Shown here piece by piece: positions 8,259 to 17,960 of a stretch of DNA of 36,774 bases; the first letter of the stretch is position 1, and each line of letters begins with the position of its first letter. The notes under the pieces are model-generated. The model did not search any database, was not told the origin of the DNA, and saw only the letters and a list, made by a program, of their open reading frames with translations. The DNA is taken from positions 1-36,774 of the forward strand of contig CAMOUF010000288.1 of assembly GCA_946626395.1 (NCBI GenBank), in the 5' to 3' direction. Source of the stretch: an uncultured Clostridia bacterium. Lineage in GTDB: Bacteria > Bacillota > Clostridia > Christensenellales > Aristaeellaceae. Made by a program: the position numbers and the translations under genes.

Positions 8259-11119
8259 TTCTGTCCCTCCTTCCCTGCCGGGTGGGCCTCATTCCAGGCG
8301 TCGATGTATTTTTGCACCACGTCCACCGTTGGCGTGGGGAAATCCTTGAGCATTTCCCCGTTTTTATAGTAGCCGAACTCCTCCAGCTTGCGGTATGTTT
8401 CCCGATTGATGCGCTTGACGGCGGTATCCAGCGCCCGGCGGGCGTCCACGCCGTCCACCACCACGGAGATAAAGGCATTGGACAATTCCCGCTCCAGCAT
8501 ATAGGTGCCCAGTACCCAGGGCGCTTCCGTCATCCACTTCATCTGCTCCATGATCACCTTTTTATGGGCGCTCTTTAAGGGCAGGGTGGCGAAGGCGGCG
8601 GAATTGGCGGTGGGCCAGATATATTCGGAGCCGTAGGTGCTCTGGAGCAGGGAGCCAAAGCGGCTCTGTACATCCTCGCTGCTCCACCATTTGAGGAACT
8701 CCCAGGCCTTGTCCGGCATTTTAGTCTGGCTCAGAATCGCCATGGTTTCCGCGCCGCCGGTGGTCCAGCGGGCCACGGTGCCGTCCTCCTGGGTCAGCCC
8801 CGGGAACAGGGAAATATCCCACAGGGAATCCAGTTCCGGCGCAGCGTTGAGCAGCAGGTTGTAGGTGGCCAGATCGGCGATGCCGATGGGCAGGGTGCCG
8901 TCCCTGAACTGCTGATAGAATCCGGGAGAGGGCACGTCGGTGGGCATGTTATACACGGTAAACAGTTCCGTCATTTCCCGGAAGCCCTTCAGGGAAGCGT
9001 CGCTGTCCAGGGTGGTGTCGCCGATGGTGGTATCGTAAATAGAGCCGCCGCACTGCAAAATCAGCGGCAGGGTGCCGGGGAACACCTTCATGCCCACCAT
9101 GCCCGCGGTGGGGAAATAGAAGTTCATGTTCCTGCGCTGCAATTCAGGCAGGATGAGCTTGACTTCCTCCATGCTGTCCGGCACGTCGATCTGCAGGGCG
9201 TCCAGGATGTCTTTCCGGTAAAACTGCACCCAGAAGTTCACCGTTTCCGGCATGGCATAGACTCCGTCCCCCAGGGTGTAGGGGATGAACAGGCCGGGAG
9301 AAAACCGCTGGGCCACCTGCCCAAAGTCCTCAAACTGGGTCAGATCATACAGCGCGCCGCGGATATTCAGGTAGCTGGGCACCACGTACTGCAGGCTCAG
9401 CACCACGTCCGGGGCGGTGCCCGCCGCGTTGGCCAGCACCAGCTTGTTGGCATCGGGCATCAGAGAAATATCCACCTGGATGCCGGTATTCGGCGTGAAT
9501 TCCACGTCGATCAGGTTCTGCACCAATTCCACGTACTGGCGGCTGCGGCCCATCCATACCTGCAAATGGGTCTTGTCGCCGGAGCCCGCGGCGTAATCCT
9601 GGCTGGAGAAGGAGGTCACGAACCGCTCCACGGTCTTGCCCGCCTGCTCGCCGAAGCCGGGACGGCCGGGAAGAGAAGCGCCTTCCTGGAAGAAAATGAT
9701 CTGGTCGATGGCAAGATCATTGTTGGCCATGTCCTGCAATTGCTGGGCCAGCATCCGGGAGGCGGAGTTGGACCCGGTGGACAGTTCGGACAGACGCCGG
9801 GGCAGATCCTCCGGCTTCAATGCCAGGCGGTGCAATTGATCCGCGCACAGGGTCAGGCTGGAAAAGGCGCTGCCGGAGCCGTTGGCGGAAAACTGCTTGA
9901 TGTATTCCACCGCCTGGGCGCAGTCGTCGCCCCAGCCGTTCAGACGGTCCTCGATATCCGGAATATACTGGCGCACGTTATAGCTGCGGTACTGGTCCGC
10001 CGCGCCGCCGGAGAGGCGGGTGATTTCCAGGCTCAGGGAATTGATTTCGCTGAGCACCCGGTCGATCATTTCATACACCGGAGTGAGCAGCGCGGCGTTC
10101 AGGCGCAGGGACAGGGTATGCTCTCCCTGGGAAAGGAAGTAGGTCTGGTTTTCCTCCCCCGCCCGGATGACCTTGTCCGTAAAGCTGGTGGAATAATCCA
10201 TGGGCACCTGCCGGGCCGCCTGGGAGGGAAGCTCCCCGTCCAGCAGGATATCCAGGAATACCGGGAAATCCGCCTTCACGCTCTGGCGGTAATGGAAGTC
10301 CAGCTGATACCAGCCTTCCTTTTCCGCGGTGAATTTGTAGGTCACGGTGTCCCCCGCGGTATCGAAGGACGCGCCGTCCAGGTGATTGATCACCCGGTGA
10401 TCGGTGCTGTAGGGGGTGAGCAGGGCGTTGAATTCCCCCGCGCCGCGAATGGAAGATTTGCTGCGGCTGAAAATGTCCTCGCCCTCGATGATGATCACGC
10501 CGGCGCCCTGGGCCTTTTCCCCCGCGTAAGCGGCGGGCTCCTCCGGGGCTTTCAGGGTCACGGCGCTCAAATGCGCGCCGCTGTCCTGCACCTCAAAAGA
10601 AAGAGTATGCTTCCCCGCTTTGAGCTCAAACAGGAAGGGCACGTCGATGCGGGCAGTGGAGTCTGTCAGGCCCGCCTCCTGCTCCGCGTCCGCCGCCACG
10701 GGGGCGGGGGCGATTTCGTTGCCGTAGCGGTCCACGGGGATTTCGTCGGATGCCGTCACCCACAGAGAGTTCAGCTTGATCCGCCGCAGTTCATAGAAGG
10801 GCAGACCGCCGTCGATCCGCAGGATCAGTTCGGTGGGCAGGGTGGACTGGGTCACGTTCCGGTAGGTGAGCCAGATTTCATACTGGCCGTCCTCCGGGGC
10901 GTTTACCTCCGCCTGTACCGTTTCCCCGGCCATGGCGGTTAAATCGGTTTCCGTTCTGATTGCTTCTCCCGCGTATACCGGCAGGGGGTATTCCTGCTTC
11001 AGGCTGGAATACAGCGGCTCCGTGCGGCCCATGCGAACGCTTTCTTCCGCCCCTGCCGCGGGCAGCGTCCAGCATAGCGACAGCACCAGCACCGCCAGCA
11101 ACGCCATTGTCCTGCGCAT
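8255..11119 (-). CDS. Large extracellular solute-binding protein with N-terminal carbohydrate-binding-like beta-sandwich region
   Basis: Signal peptide [25 protein letters not shown]-terminal type-1 SBP signatures ([37 protein letters not shown]..., [18 protein letters not shown]); N-terminal ~450 aa not SBP-like. Confidence 0.85.
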   Translation of the reverse strand: MRRTMALLAVLVLSLCWTLPAAGAEESVRMGRTEPLYSSLKQEYPLPVYAGEAIRTETDLTAMAGETVQAEVNAPEDGQYEIWLTYRNVTQSTLPTELILRIDGGLPFYELRRIKLNSLWVTASDEIPVDRYGNEIAPAPVAADAEQEAGLTDSTARIDVPFLFELKAGKHTLSFEVQDSGAHLSAVTLKAPEEPAAYAGEKAQGAGVIIIEGEDIFSRSKSSIRGAGEFNALLTPYSTDHRVINHLDGASFDTAGDTVTYKFTAEKEGWYQLDFHYRQSVKADFPVFLDILLDGELPSQAARQVPMDYSTSFTDKVIRAGEENQTYFLSQGEHTLSLRLNAALLTPVYEMIDRVLSEINSLSLEITRLSGGAADQYRSYNVRQYIPDIEDRLNGWGDDCAQAVEYIKQFSANGSGSAFSSLTLCADQLHRLALKPEDLPRRLSELSTGSNSASRMLAQQLQDMANNDLAIDQIIFFQEGASLPGRPGFGEQAGKTVERFVTSFSSQDYAAGSGDKTHLQVWMGRSRQYVELVQNLIDVEFTPNTGIQVDISLMPDANKLVLANAAGTAPDVVLSLQYVVPSYLNIRGALYDLTQFEDFGQVAQRFSPGLFIPYTLGDGVYAMPETVNFWVQFYRKDILDALQIDVPDSMEEVKLILPELQRRNMNFYFPTAGMVGMKVFPGTLPLILQCGGSIYDTTIGDTTLDSDASLKGFREMTELFTVYNMPTDVPSPGFYQQFRDGTLPIGIADLATYNLLLNAAPELDSLWDISLFPGLTQEDGTVARWTTGGAETMAILSQTKMPDKAWEFLKWWSSEDVQSRFGSLLQSTYGSEYIWPTANSAAFATLPLKSAHKKVIMEQMKWMTEAPWVLGTYMLERELSNAFISVVVDGVDARRALDTAVKRINRETYRKLEEFGYYKNGEMLKDFPTPTVDVVQKYIDAWNEAHPAGKEGQK

Positions 11120-11191
11120 AAACGCACCTCCATCTTTTTTTTTACAACATGATCCCTACTGATTGTGCTTTTATTCAGCAATCGACGCGTT

Positions 11192-12643
11192 TTAAGGCAT
11201 ATTCCCGTCCGCGTCGTCATACCGGATGCCCCAGGCCGCTTCCCCATCCTGGCTCAGGGCGGTAAAGCAGGTGACGATGGCGCTTTGAGAACCGTCCACA
11301 GCGCGGATAAAAAGTCCCCGGTATTCCTTGCCGGCGATGCTCAAGGTCATATGCCCGTCCTCATCCCCGGTCCACGTTCCTTCATAGCCGCCGGTCACCG
11401 TGCCGTCGTCCAGCAGCGCCGCTTCTTTGGACACATGTTCCACGGCGTTGATGTCGTGCTCATGGAGCAGGATTTTGTATTTCCCATAACGGAATGAATC
11501 GGGAACCGTTTCCTTTTCTTCCCCCGCGTAGCGAAGGGGCGACACTACCGGCCAGCCCTGATCGTTCATGAACATCTGATGCACCCGCACGGTAAAGGTT
11601 TCGCCGCTGTTGGCAAAGCGGGTATGGAAGATCAGGAAGTACTGTCCCGTGGCCTCGTCGTAATACGCGCTGTTGTGACCGGGAGAGCGCAGCGCCTGAG
11701 CCATGCGGCTTGTGTCCGTCTCCGCGGAGGCGAACTGGTAGCCGCCCATGAGCTTGACCCCGTAGCCCTCGTAGTCCGGGTCGTTAAAAAAGGTGCCGGG
11801 CCTGCCGCCGCAGGAAATCATGTCCTGATCCAGGCTGTCATAAAAGGGCCCGTCGGGATTCCTGGACCGGCACACCCGGATATTGTAGCCGCCGTTGCTG
11901 TCCAGGCCGCCAAAGGAAAGGAACAGATAATAATAATCCGTTTCGGGGCTGTAAAGCATATAGGGGCCTTCGATGCGGGCGTGGTTTTTGCCCAGCAGCT
12001 TTTTGCCGTAGTTCTGATCGGGCAGGGGCAGGCCCGTTTCATTGTCCATTTTCAGGATGAAGATGCCCCCGGAATAGCTGCCGTACACCATCCACAATTG
12101 GCCCTCCTTATCCAGGAAGGCGCAGGGGTCCACCACGTTGGGATAATAGGTGGCGTTATAGCCCGCCATGCCGCTTTTGAGGAACACCCCCTGATCCACA
12201 AAGGGCCCCTCCGGCCCGTCGGCAATGGCCAGCCCCAGGGCGGACAGGGGGCTGGAACCCTCGCAGGTACAGTAATACAGGGCATACTTTCCATTGTCCA
12301 GCCGCTGCACGTCCGGGGCCCAGAAGGTGTTTGTTTTCGCCCAGGAGAGGGCTTCCTTCATTTGAGTCTGCACGTTTTCCACCAGGGTGCAGCCCGCCTG
12401 GGCGTCCTTGCTGATCAGCTTCCAGTTCATCAGGTCCGTGGATTTGGCGGCGGCCATATGGCTGCCGTAAATATAAAAGGTGCCGTCCTCCGCCCGGATG
12501 ACCGACGGATCATGAACGGAAACGCTGGCAAATTTCGGTGTTTTATATGGCTCCTCAGCCAGACTGCTTTCTCCCATGGCGCTTCCTCCCTGGGCCCAGA
12601 TCAGGCAGGCGGCTGCCGCCCAGGCCAGCCATCTTTTTTTCAT
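11192..12643 (-). CDS. Secreted glycoside hydrolase family 43, arabinan endo-1,5-alpha-L-arabinosidase-like
   Basis: Signal peptide; VHDPSVIRAEDGTFYIYGSH, DPCAFLDKEGQLWMVYGSYSGGIF, ARIEGPYMLY catalytic-region motifs and a C-terminal beta-sandwich module. Confidence 0.9.
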   Translation of the reverse strand: MKKRWLAWAAAACLIWAQGGSAMGESSLAEEPYKTPKFASVSVHDPSVIRAEDGTFYIYGSHMAAAKSTDLMNWKLISKDAQAGCTLVENVQTQMKEALSWAKTNTFWAPDVQRLDNGKYALYYCTCEGSSPLSALGLAIADGPEGPFVDQGVFLKSGMAGYNATYYPNVVDPCAFLDKEGQLWMVYGSYSGGIFILKMDNETGLPLPDQNYGKKLLGKNHARIEGPYMLYSPETDYYYLFLSFGGLDSNGGYNIRVCRSRNPDGPFYDSLDQDMISCGGRPGTFFNDPDYEGYGVKLMGGYQFASAETDTSRMAQALRSPGHNSAYYDEATGQYFLIFHTRFANSGETFTVRVHQMFMNDQGWPVVSPLRYAGEEKETVPDSFRYGKYKILLHEHDINAVEHVSKEAALLDDGTVTGGYEGTWTGDEDGHMTLSIAGKEYRGLFIRAVDGSQSAIVTCFTALSQDGEAAWGIRYDDADGNMP

Positions 12644-12671
12644 GCAGCAAGTCCTCCGTCAGTGGTTTTGG

Positions 12672-12687
12672 TTTGGAAAAGTCCAAA
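12672..12687. promoter_or_regulatory. Palindrome TTTGGA-AAAG-TCCAAA in the GH43 leader
   Basis: Perfect 6-bp inverted repeat between predicted promoter and GH43 start. Confidence 0.5.
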
Positions 12688-12712
12688 GCAATAAACGAAT
12701 TTCTTTAATAAA

Positions 12713-12741
12713 ATAATAATGGATTCCATGGCAAATGTCAA
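12713..12741 (-). promoter_or_regulatory. Sigma70-type promoter for the GH43/ABC cluster
   Basis: Minus-strand TTGACA-17 bp-TATTAT. Confidence 0.65.
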
Positions 12742-12820
12742 TATGTTTTTCCACATGCTGAAAGTAATATTTTCATTTTTCTTCCAGATTATCAATGCTG
12801 GTTTATCACAGTAAAGCGCC

Positions 12821-12849
12821 TTGAAATTTTCAATTTCCCATGGTATGAT
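12821..12849 (+). promoter_or_regulatory. Sigma70-type promoter for ABC exporter pair 1
   Basis: TTGAAA-17 bp-TATGAT, 30 bp upstream of the CDS. Confidence 0.6.
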
Positions 12850-12878
12850 GCATGTGTTCCCGTTTTTAAGGAGGTGAA

Positions 12879-14663
12879 ATGCGGCCGAATCCCGCTTGCC
12901 ATATGCGTTTTATCTGGAAATATGTGAAAAAATACGCCCGGCGGCTGTTCGGGGTGATGGGCATCAAGCTCAGCGGCACGGCGCTGGAGCTGCTGATCCC
13001 TTATGTGATGGAGCATCTGATCGACCATGTGGTGCCCACCCGGCAAATGGGCCAGGTGCTGCTGTGGGGCGCGGTCATGGTGCTGCTGGCCATCGGCGTG
13101 CGCTTTTTGAATGTAAACGCCAACCGGCTCAGCGTGCGCACCGCCAAAGAAAGCATTTTTGAAATCCGGCGGGATCTGTTCCACGCCGCGCTGAACCTGT
13201 CCGGCAGCCAGATGGACGGGGTGGGCCTGCCCTCCCTGATCTCCCGCATGACCTCGGACACCTATAACGTGCAGTCCTTTATCCAGTCCATCCAGACCAT
13301 CGGTATCCGCGCGCCCATTATGCTCATTGGGGGCATCGCCATCACCCTGACCATGGACACGGGCCTGGCCGCCATTCTGTGCGTGATGGCCCCCATCATG
13401 ATCGCCCTGGTGGTGTTCATTTCCATGAAGGGCATTCCCCTTTACGACCAGGTGCAGCGGGGCATGGACGATATCGTGCGGGTGATGCGGGAAAATATCA
13501 CCGGCATCCGGGTGGTGAAGGCCCTGTCCCGGGAGCCCAGGGAAATCCGGCGTTTCTCCCAGGCCAACGGAGAAACCGCCCGGCGGGATATCAGGGCGGG
13601 CATGATCATGGCGCTGCCCGGCCCCATCGTGACGCTGTTTTTGAACGTGGGGCTTTCCCTGGTAGTGCTGCTGGGGGCGCGCCGGGTCAACGACGGGCTG
13701 ACGGAGCCTGGGGTGATCCTGGCTTTCCTTACCTATTTTAATATGATCCTCATGGGCGTGATGGGCCTGAACCGCATATTCATGATGCTGTCCAAGGCCA
13801 ACGCCTCCGCCAAGCGCATTGCCCAGGTGGCGGAAACGGAAGCAGACCTGTCCCCCATTCCGGAAACGGCAGCCGCCGTGCAAAAAAAGGACGGCTTTAT
13901 CGTGTTTGACCACGTCTCCTTTTCCTATGACAGCGACAGCGAAGCCGCCGACGCCATGAGCTTTGCGGGGGCCAAGCGGCAAAAGTGCCTGGAGGATATT
14001 GATTTTGCCATTCCCCGGGGCGGCTCCCTGGGCATCATCGGCGCCACCGGCGCGGGCAAAACCAGCATCGTGAATCTGTTGATGCGGTTTTACGATCCCC
14101 AGGCAGGCCACGTGTTCGTGGACGGGAAGGACGTGAGAACCTACGACCCGGACGAACTGCACCGGCGCTTTGGCGTGGTGTTTCAGAACGACGTGATTTT
14201 CGCCGACACCATCCGGGAAAACATTTCCTTTGGCCGGGACGCCACCGACGAGGCCATCCGCTTCGCCGCCCGGGACGCCATGGTCCAGGAGTTCGTGGAA
14301 GCCTACGAGGATGATTACAACCACCGGGCCGTGATCCACGGGGCCAATTTTTCCGGCGGGCAGAAGCAGCGGCTTTTGATCGCCCGGGCCCTGGCGGCCC
14401 AGCCGGAAATCCTGGTGCTGGACGATTCCTCCTCCGCCCTGGACTACCGCACCGACGCCGCCCTGCGCCGGGCCATCCGGGAAAACCATGCCTGCGCCGC
14501 CACCATCGTGATCGCCCAGCGCATTTCCTCCATCATGAGCCTGGACCAGATCATCGTGCTGGACGAAGGCCGGGTCATTGGAAAAGGCACCCACGAAGAA
14601 CTGCTTTCCTCCTGCCCGGCTTACCGGTATATTCATGAAACGCAGATGGGGGAGGGGGACTGA
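12879..14663 (+). CDS. ABC exporter half-transporter (degenerate-site partner)
   Basis: TM domain plus NBD: GATGAGKTS Walker A, FSGGQKQ signature, ILVLDDSSS, VIAQR. Confidence 0.92.
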   Translation: MRPNPACHMRFIWKYVKKYARRLFGVMGIKLSGTALELLIPYVMEHLIDHVVPTRQMGQVLLWGAVMVLLAIGVRFLNVNANRLSVRTAKESIFEIRRDLFHAALNLSGSQMDGVGLPSLISRMTSDTYNVQSFIQSIQTIGIRAPIMLIGGIAITLTMDTGLAAILCVMAPIMIALVVFISMKGIPLYDQVQRGMDDIVRVMRENITGIRVVKALSREPREIRRFSQANGETARRDIRAGMIMALPGPIVTLFLNVGLSLVVLLGARRVNDGLTEPGVILAFLTYFNMILMGVMGLNRIFMMLSKANASAKRIAQVAETEADLSPIPETAAAVQKKDGFIVFDHVSFSYDSDSEAADAMSFAGAKRQKCLEDIDFAIPRGGSLGIIGATGAGKTSIVNLLMRFYDPQAGHVFVDGKDVRTYDPDELHRRFGVVFQNDVIFADTIRENISFGRDATDEAIRFAARDAMVQEFVEAYEDDYNHRAVIHGANFSGGQKQRLLIARALAAQPEILVLDDSSSALDYRTDAALRRAIRENHACAATIVIAQRISSIMSLDQIIVLDEGRVIGKGTHEELLSSCPAYRYIHETQMGEGD

Positions 14664-16433
14664 ATGGCGCGGCGCGATTCCATTATGCGCAAGCCCAAGG
14701 ATTCCCGCGGGGCGCTGCGGCGGATGATTTCCTTCCTGGGCCCCTTTCGATGGCTGATTCTGCTGGTAGCGGCGCTGTGCGTGCTGTCCAATTTGCTGGC
14801 CCTGTGGGGGCCCGACCTGGCGGGCCATGCCATCAACGAGGCGGCGGCGGGAAAGGGAAAAGTGGATTTTGACAAAGTGACCTATTACGTTTACCGGATG
14901 CTGGCCTGTTACGTCTGCTCCTCCCTGCTCACCATCTCCATTCACGCCATCATGATGAACGTGTCCAAGCGCACGGCCAAAAATATGCGCCAAAGCGTGT
15001 TTGACAAGCTCATGCGCCTGCCGGTGGGATACTTTGACCGCAACCAGGCCGGGGACATCATCAGCCGGGTCAGCTACGACATTGACGTGATTTCCACCTG
15101 CATGGCCACCGACGTGGTCTCCATCCTGACCAGCACTGTGACGGTGGTGGGGTCGGTGATCATGATGATCCGCATTTCCCTGCCCCTGTCCGCCGTGACG
15201 CTGTTCAGCGTGCCCGCCGCCATCCTGTATCCCTCCCGGATGCGGAAGATCACCCAGCCCCGGTTCATCCGGCGCTCCAAATCCTACGGGGCCATGAACG
15301 GCTTTGTGGAGGAAATGCTGTCCGGGCAAAAGACCATCCAGGCCTACGCCTACGAAAAACGGGTGGAGGAGAAATTCGATTCGATCAACAGCAGCGCCGC
15401 CGAAGCCTACTATGACGCGGACCGCTACGGCGTGACCATCGGGCCCACCATGGGCTCCATCAACAATATGACCCTGGCCCTGATTGCCCTGCTGGGGTCG
15501 GTACTGTATATGGGCGGGCACATCGACCTGGGCTCCATTTCCTCCTTCGTGCTTTATTCCCGAAAATTTTCCGGGCCCATCAACGAAATCGCCAATATTA
15601 TCAATGAGCTGTTTTCCGCCCTGGCCGCCGCTGAACGGGTGTTTGCCCTGCTGGACGAAAAGGAGGAGCTTTCCGACGCCGAGAACGCTCAAGTTCTCTC
15701 CCACGTCCGGGGCGACGTGGCGCTGAAGAACGTGGCCTTTGGCTATGACGGCGGAAAAACCATCATTCACGATCTGACCATGCAGGCCCCGGCGGGCAAG
15801 CTGGTGGCCATCGTCGGCCCCACCGGCGCGGGGAAAACCACCATCATCAACCTGCTCATGCGCTTTTACGACGTGGACAGCGGCTCCATCACCGTGGACG
15901 GGACGGACGTAAGAGCCCTGACCCGGCGAAGCCTGCGGGGCGCCTATGCCATGGTATTGCAGGATACCTGGGTATTCCAGGGCACCATCTTTGACAATAT
16001 CGCTTACGGCAAGGATGACGCCACCATGGACGAGGTGGTGGCCGCCGCCAAGGCCGCCCATATCCATCCCTTCATCATGCGCCTGCCCCAGGGGTATCAG
16101 ACCGTGATCAGTGAGGACGGGGGCAATATATCCAAGGGTCAGAAGCAATTGCTCACCATCGCCCGGGCCATGCTCTATGACGCCCGGATGCTGATTCTGG
16201 ACGAAGCCACCTCCAACGTGGATACCTCCACCGAGCGGGAGATCCAGCAGGCCATGCGCCGCCTGATGGAGGGCAAGACCTGCTTCGTCATCGCCCACCG
16301 CCTGTCTACCATCCAGCACGCCGACCTGATCCTGGTGCTGGACAAGGGCGACGTGGTGGAGCAGGGCACCCACGAAGAACTGATGCGGAAAAAGGGCTTC
16401 TATTACAAACTGTACAGATCGCAGTTCGAGTGA
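14664..16433 (+). CDS. ABC exporter half-transporter (catalytic partner)
   Basis: GPTGAGKTT Walker A, ISKGQKQ signature, LILDEATS Walker B, VIAHR H-loop; start directly abuts previous stop. Confidence 0.92.
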   Translation: MARRDSIMRKPKDSRGALRRMISFLGPFRWLILLVAALCVLSNLLALWGPDLAGHAINEAAAGKGKVDFDKVTYYVYRMLACYVCSSLLTISIHAIMMNVSKRTAKNMRQSVFDKLMRLPVGYFDRNQAGDIISRVSYDIDVISTCMATDVVSILTSTVTVVGSVIMMIRISLPLSAVTLFSVPAAILYPSRMRKITQPRFIRRSKSYGAMNGFVEEMLSGQKTIQAYAYEKRVEEKFDSINSSAAEAYYDADRYGVTIGPTMGSINNMTLALIALLGSVLYMGGHIDLGSISSFVLYSRKFSGPINEIANIINELFSALAAAERVFALLDEKEELSDAENAQVLSHVRGDVALKNVAFGYDGGKTIIHDLTMQAPAGKLVAIVGPTGAGKTTIINLLMRFYDVDSGSITVDGTDVRALTRRSLRGAYAMVLQDTWVFQGTIFDNIAYGKDDATMDEVVAAAKAAHIHPFIMRLPQGYQTVISEDGGNISKGQKQLLTIARAMLYDARMLILDEATSNVDTSTEREIQQAMRRLMEGKTCFVIAHRLSTIQHADLILVLDKGDVVEQGTHEELMRKKGFYYKLYRSQFE

Positions 16434-16479
16434 GGGGCATAGGCGGAAGAAGTTTTTTACATACACTTTAAACGAACAG

Positions 16480-16669
16480 GCAAAAGGCATTAGGCATTAG
16501 ACGAAAGAGTGCAGTGTACAGAGTTCAGAGTACAGAGAATAGAACGCACACAAAGAACGAATTCAGACTTGGGGCGACTAAAAATATCTGAACTCTTCAC
16601 TCTGAACTTTCGTTTTCCTGTTGCCCATTGCCTATTGCCTTTTGCCTATTGCCTTTTGCCTATTGCCTA
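16480..16669. repeat. Two-arm heptad-repeat inverted element
   Basis: Left arm GCAAAAG GCATTAG GCATTAG ACGAAAG AGTGCAG TGTACAG AGTTCAG AGTACAG AGAATAG (16480-16542); right arm TCTGAAC TCTTCAC TCTGAAC TTTCGTT TTCCTG then TTGCCCA TTGCCTA TTGCCTT TTGCCTA TTGCCTT TTGCCTA TTGCCTA (16587-16669). Confidence 0.85.
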
Positions 16670-16763
16670 AAAAACTCTTTCATCTTTCTCCATTTTTTAT
16701 TCCAATCATATTTTCTTTTTCTTCCGCATAGGGTGAAACCGGAACACGCGTAAAGGAGGAAGG

Positions 16764-17786
16764 ATGATGGGGCAATGCTGGCATCTGTTTCCCGGCAGCA
16801 ACACGGCGGCTGGGTTCGTGGGATTCTTTGATAATTTAAGGGGCCGGGCGGGCCGGACAGTGATCCTTAAGGGCGGGCCTGGCGTGGGCAAAAGCACACT
16901 GATGAAAGCAGTAGGCAAGCGGTACGAACGCAAGGGCTGTGCCGTGGGGTACTATCACTGCTCCGGCGACCCGGACAGTCTGGACGCCGTGCTGGTGCCG
17001 GAGGCGGATTTTCTCATCCTGGACGGCACCGCGCCCCACATCGTGGACCCAGTGCTGCCCGGCGCCCGGGACGGCATTTTGAACCTGGGCGTCTGCCTTT
17101 GTGAGGAAACGCTGGAGGAGCATGCTCCGGAAATCGAAGCCCTGGGCAAAGAAATATCCGCCTGCTACGCCCGGGCTTCTCGCTACCTGCAAGCCGCGAA
17201 GGCCTTGCGGGACGATGCAGCGGCAGTCTATTCCGCCGCCCTCTCCCCCGATGATCTTTCCACGCTGCAAAAAGAGCTGGTCTCCCTGATTCCCGCTTCT
17301 TACCCGGGCCAGGATATTCACGCCTTCGCCCAGGCCATTACCTGGAAGGGGGTGCTTCAATACCTGGACGCCCTTCTCACCGATCCGGTATACTGCCTGG
17401 ATGTGCCCTGGGGCTTTGACGTTGATGCCCTGCTGCGCCCCGTATGGGAGGCGGCAGGCAGGCGGGGTCTGGCCCGGAGCGCCTTCCACGATCCCCTGGA
17501 CGCGGGAAAGATAGCGCATATCCATGCGGGAGGCGCAGCCTTTACCACCGCCGTGACAGAAGAAGGCACCGTGTTTTCGCCCCCGCTGAACCCCGCCGTG
17601 CTGCGTCGGGAAAATTCCCGCCTGGCCTTTGACCGGGCGGCCTGCGACCTGATGCGCACCCAGGCCGTGGAGGCCCTGGCCCAGGCCAAGCAGCGCCACG
17701 ACAGCCTGGAACGTTTTTATATCGACGCGATGGACTATCCCCGGCTGGATGAAATCAAAAAAGAATTCATGGATTCTTTGCCATAA
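16764..17786 (+). CDS. PRK06851-like P-loop NTPase family protein
   Basis: Starts H-L-F-P-G-S-N-T-A-A-G-F; VILKGGPGVGKSTLMKAVGKRYERKG Walker A; GGAAGGATG start context. Confidence 0.75.
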   Translation: MMGQCWHLFPGSNTAAGFVGFFDNLRGRAGRTVILKGGPGVGKSTLMKAVGKRYERKGCAVGYYHCSGDPDSLDAVLVPEADFLILDGTAPHIVDPVLPGARDGILNLGVCLCEETLEEHAPEIEALGKEISACYARASRYLQAAKALRDDAAAVYSAALSPDDLSTLQKELVSLIPASYPGQDIHAFAQAITWKGVLQYLDALLTDPVYCLDVPWGFDVDALLRPVWEAAGRRGLARSAFHDPLDAGKIAHIHAGGAAFTTAVTEEGTVFSPPLNPAVLRRENSRLAFDRAACDLMRTQAVEALAQAKQRHDSLERFYIDAMDYPRLDEIKKEFMDSLP

Positions 17787-17797
17787 GCAGATTGCCC

Positions 17798-17824
17798 TGG
17801 GGCCGCGGCCATGCGGCCCTTTTT
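17798..17824 (+). terminator. Rho-independent terminator
   Basis: GGGCCGC-ggccat-GCGGCCC followed by TTTTT. Confidence 0.8.
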
Positions 17825-17877
17825 GTATACACAAAGCCAGAAATACAATAAATATACAAATTTCAGTAAAAATATTC

Positions 17878-17907
17878 TTGACGATGAGGATTTGAGAAAG
17901 CTATAAT
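17878..17907 (+). promoter_or_regulatory. Promoter for putP
   Basis: TTGACG-18 bp-TATAAT. Confidence 0.55.
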
Positions 17908-17960
17908 ATTCCAGCGTCAAAAAAAGAAAAGACAGACGCATGGAAAGGGGCTGAGCGCAC

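Noticed and set aside
12792-16490. 1232-aa minus-strand ORF antisense to ABC exporter pair 1
   Set aside because: His/Gly/Gln-rich low-information translation; arises from codon bias on the opposite strand of two well-supported ABC genes.
16480-16669. Possible CRISPR array
   Set aside because: Unit length is 7 bp with no spacers; no cas genes in the window.
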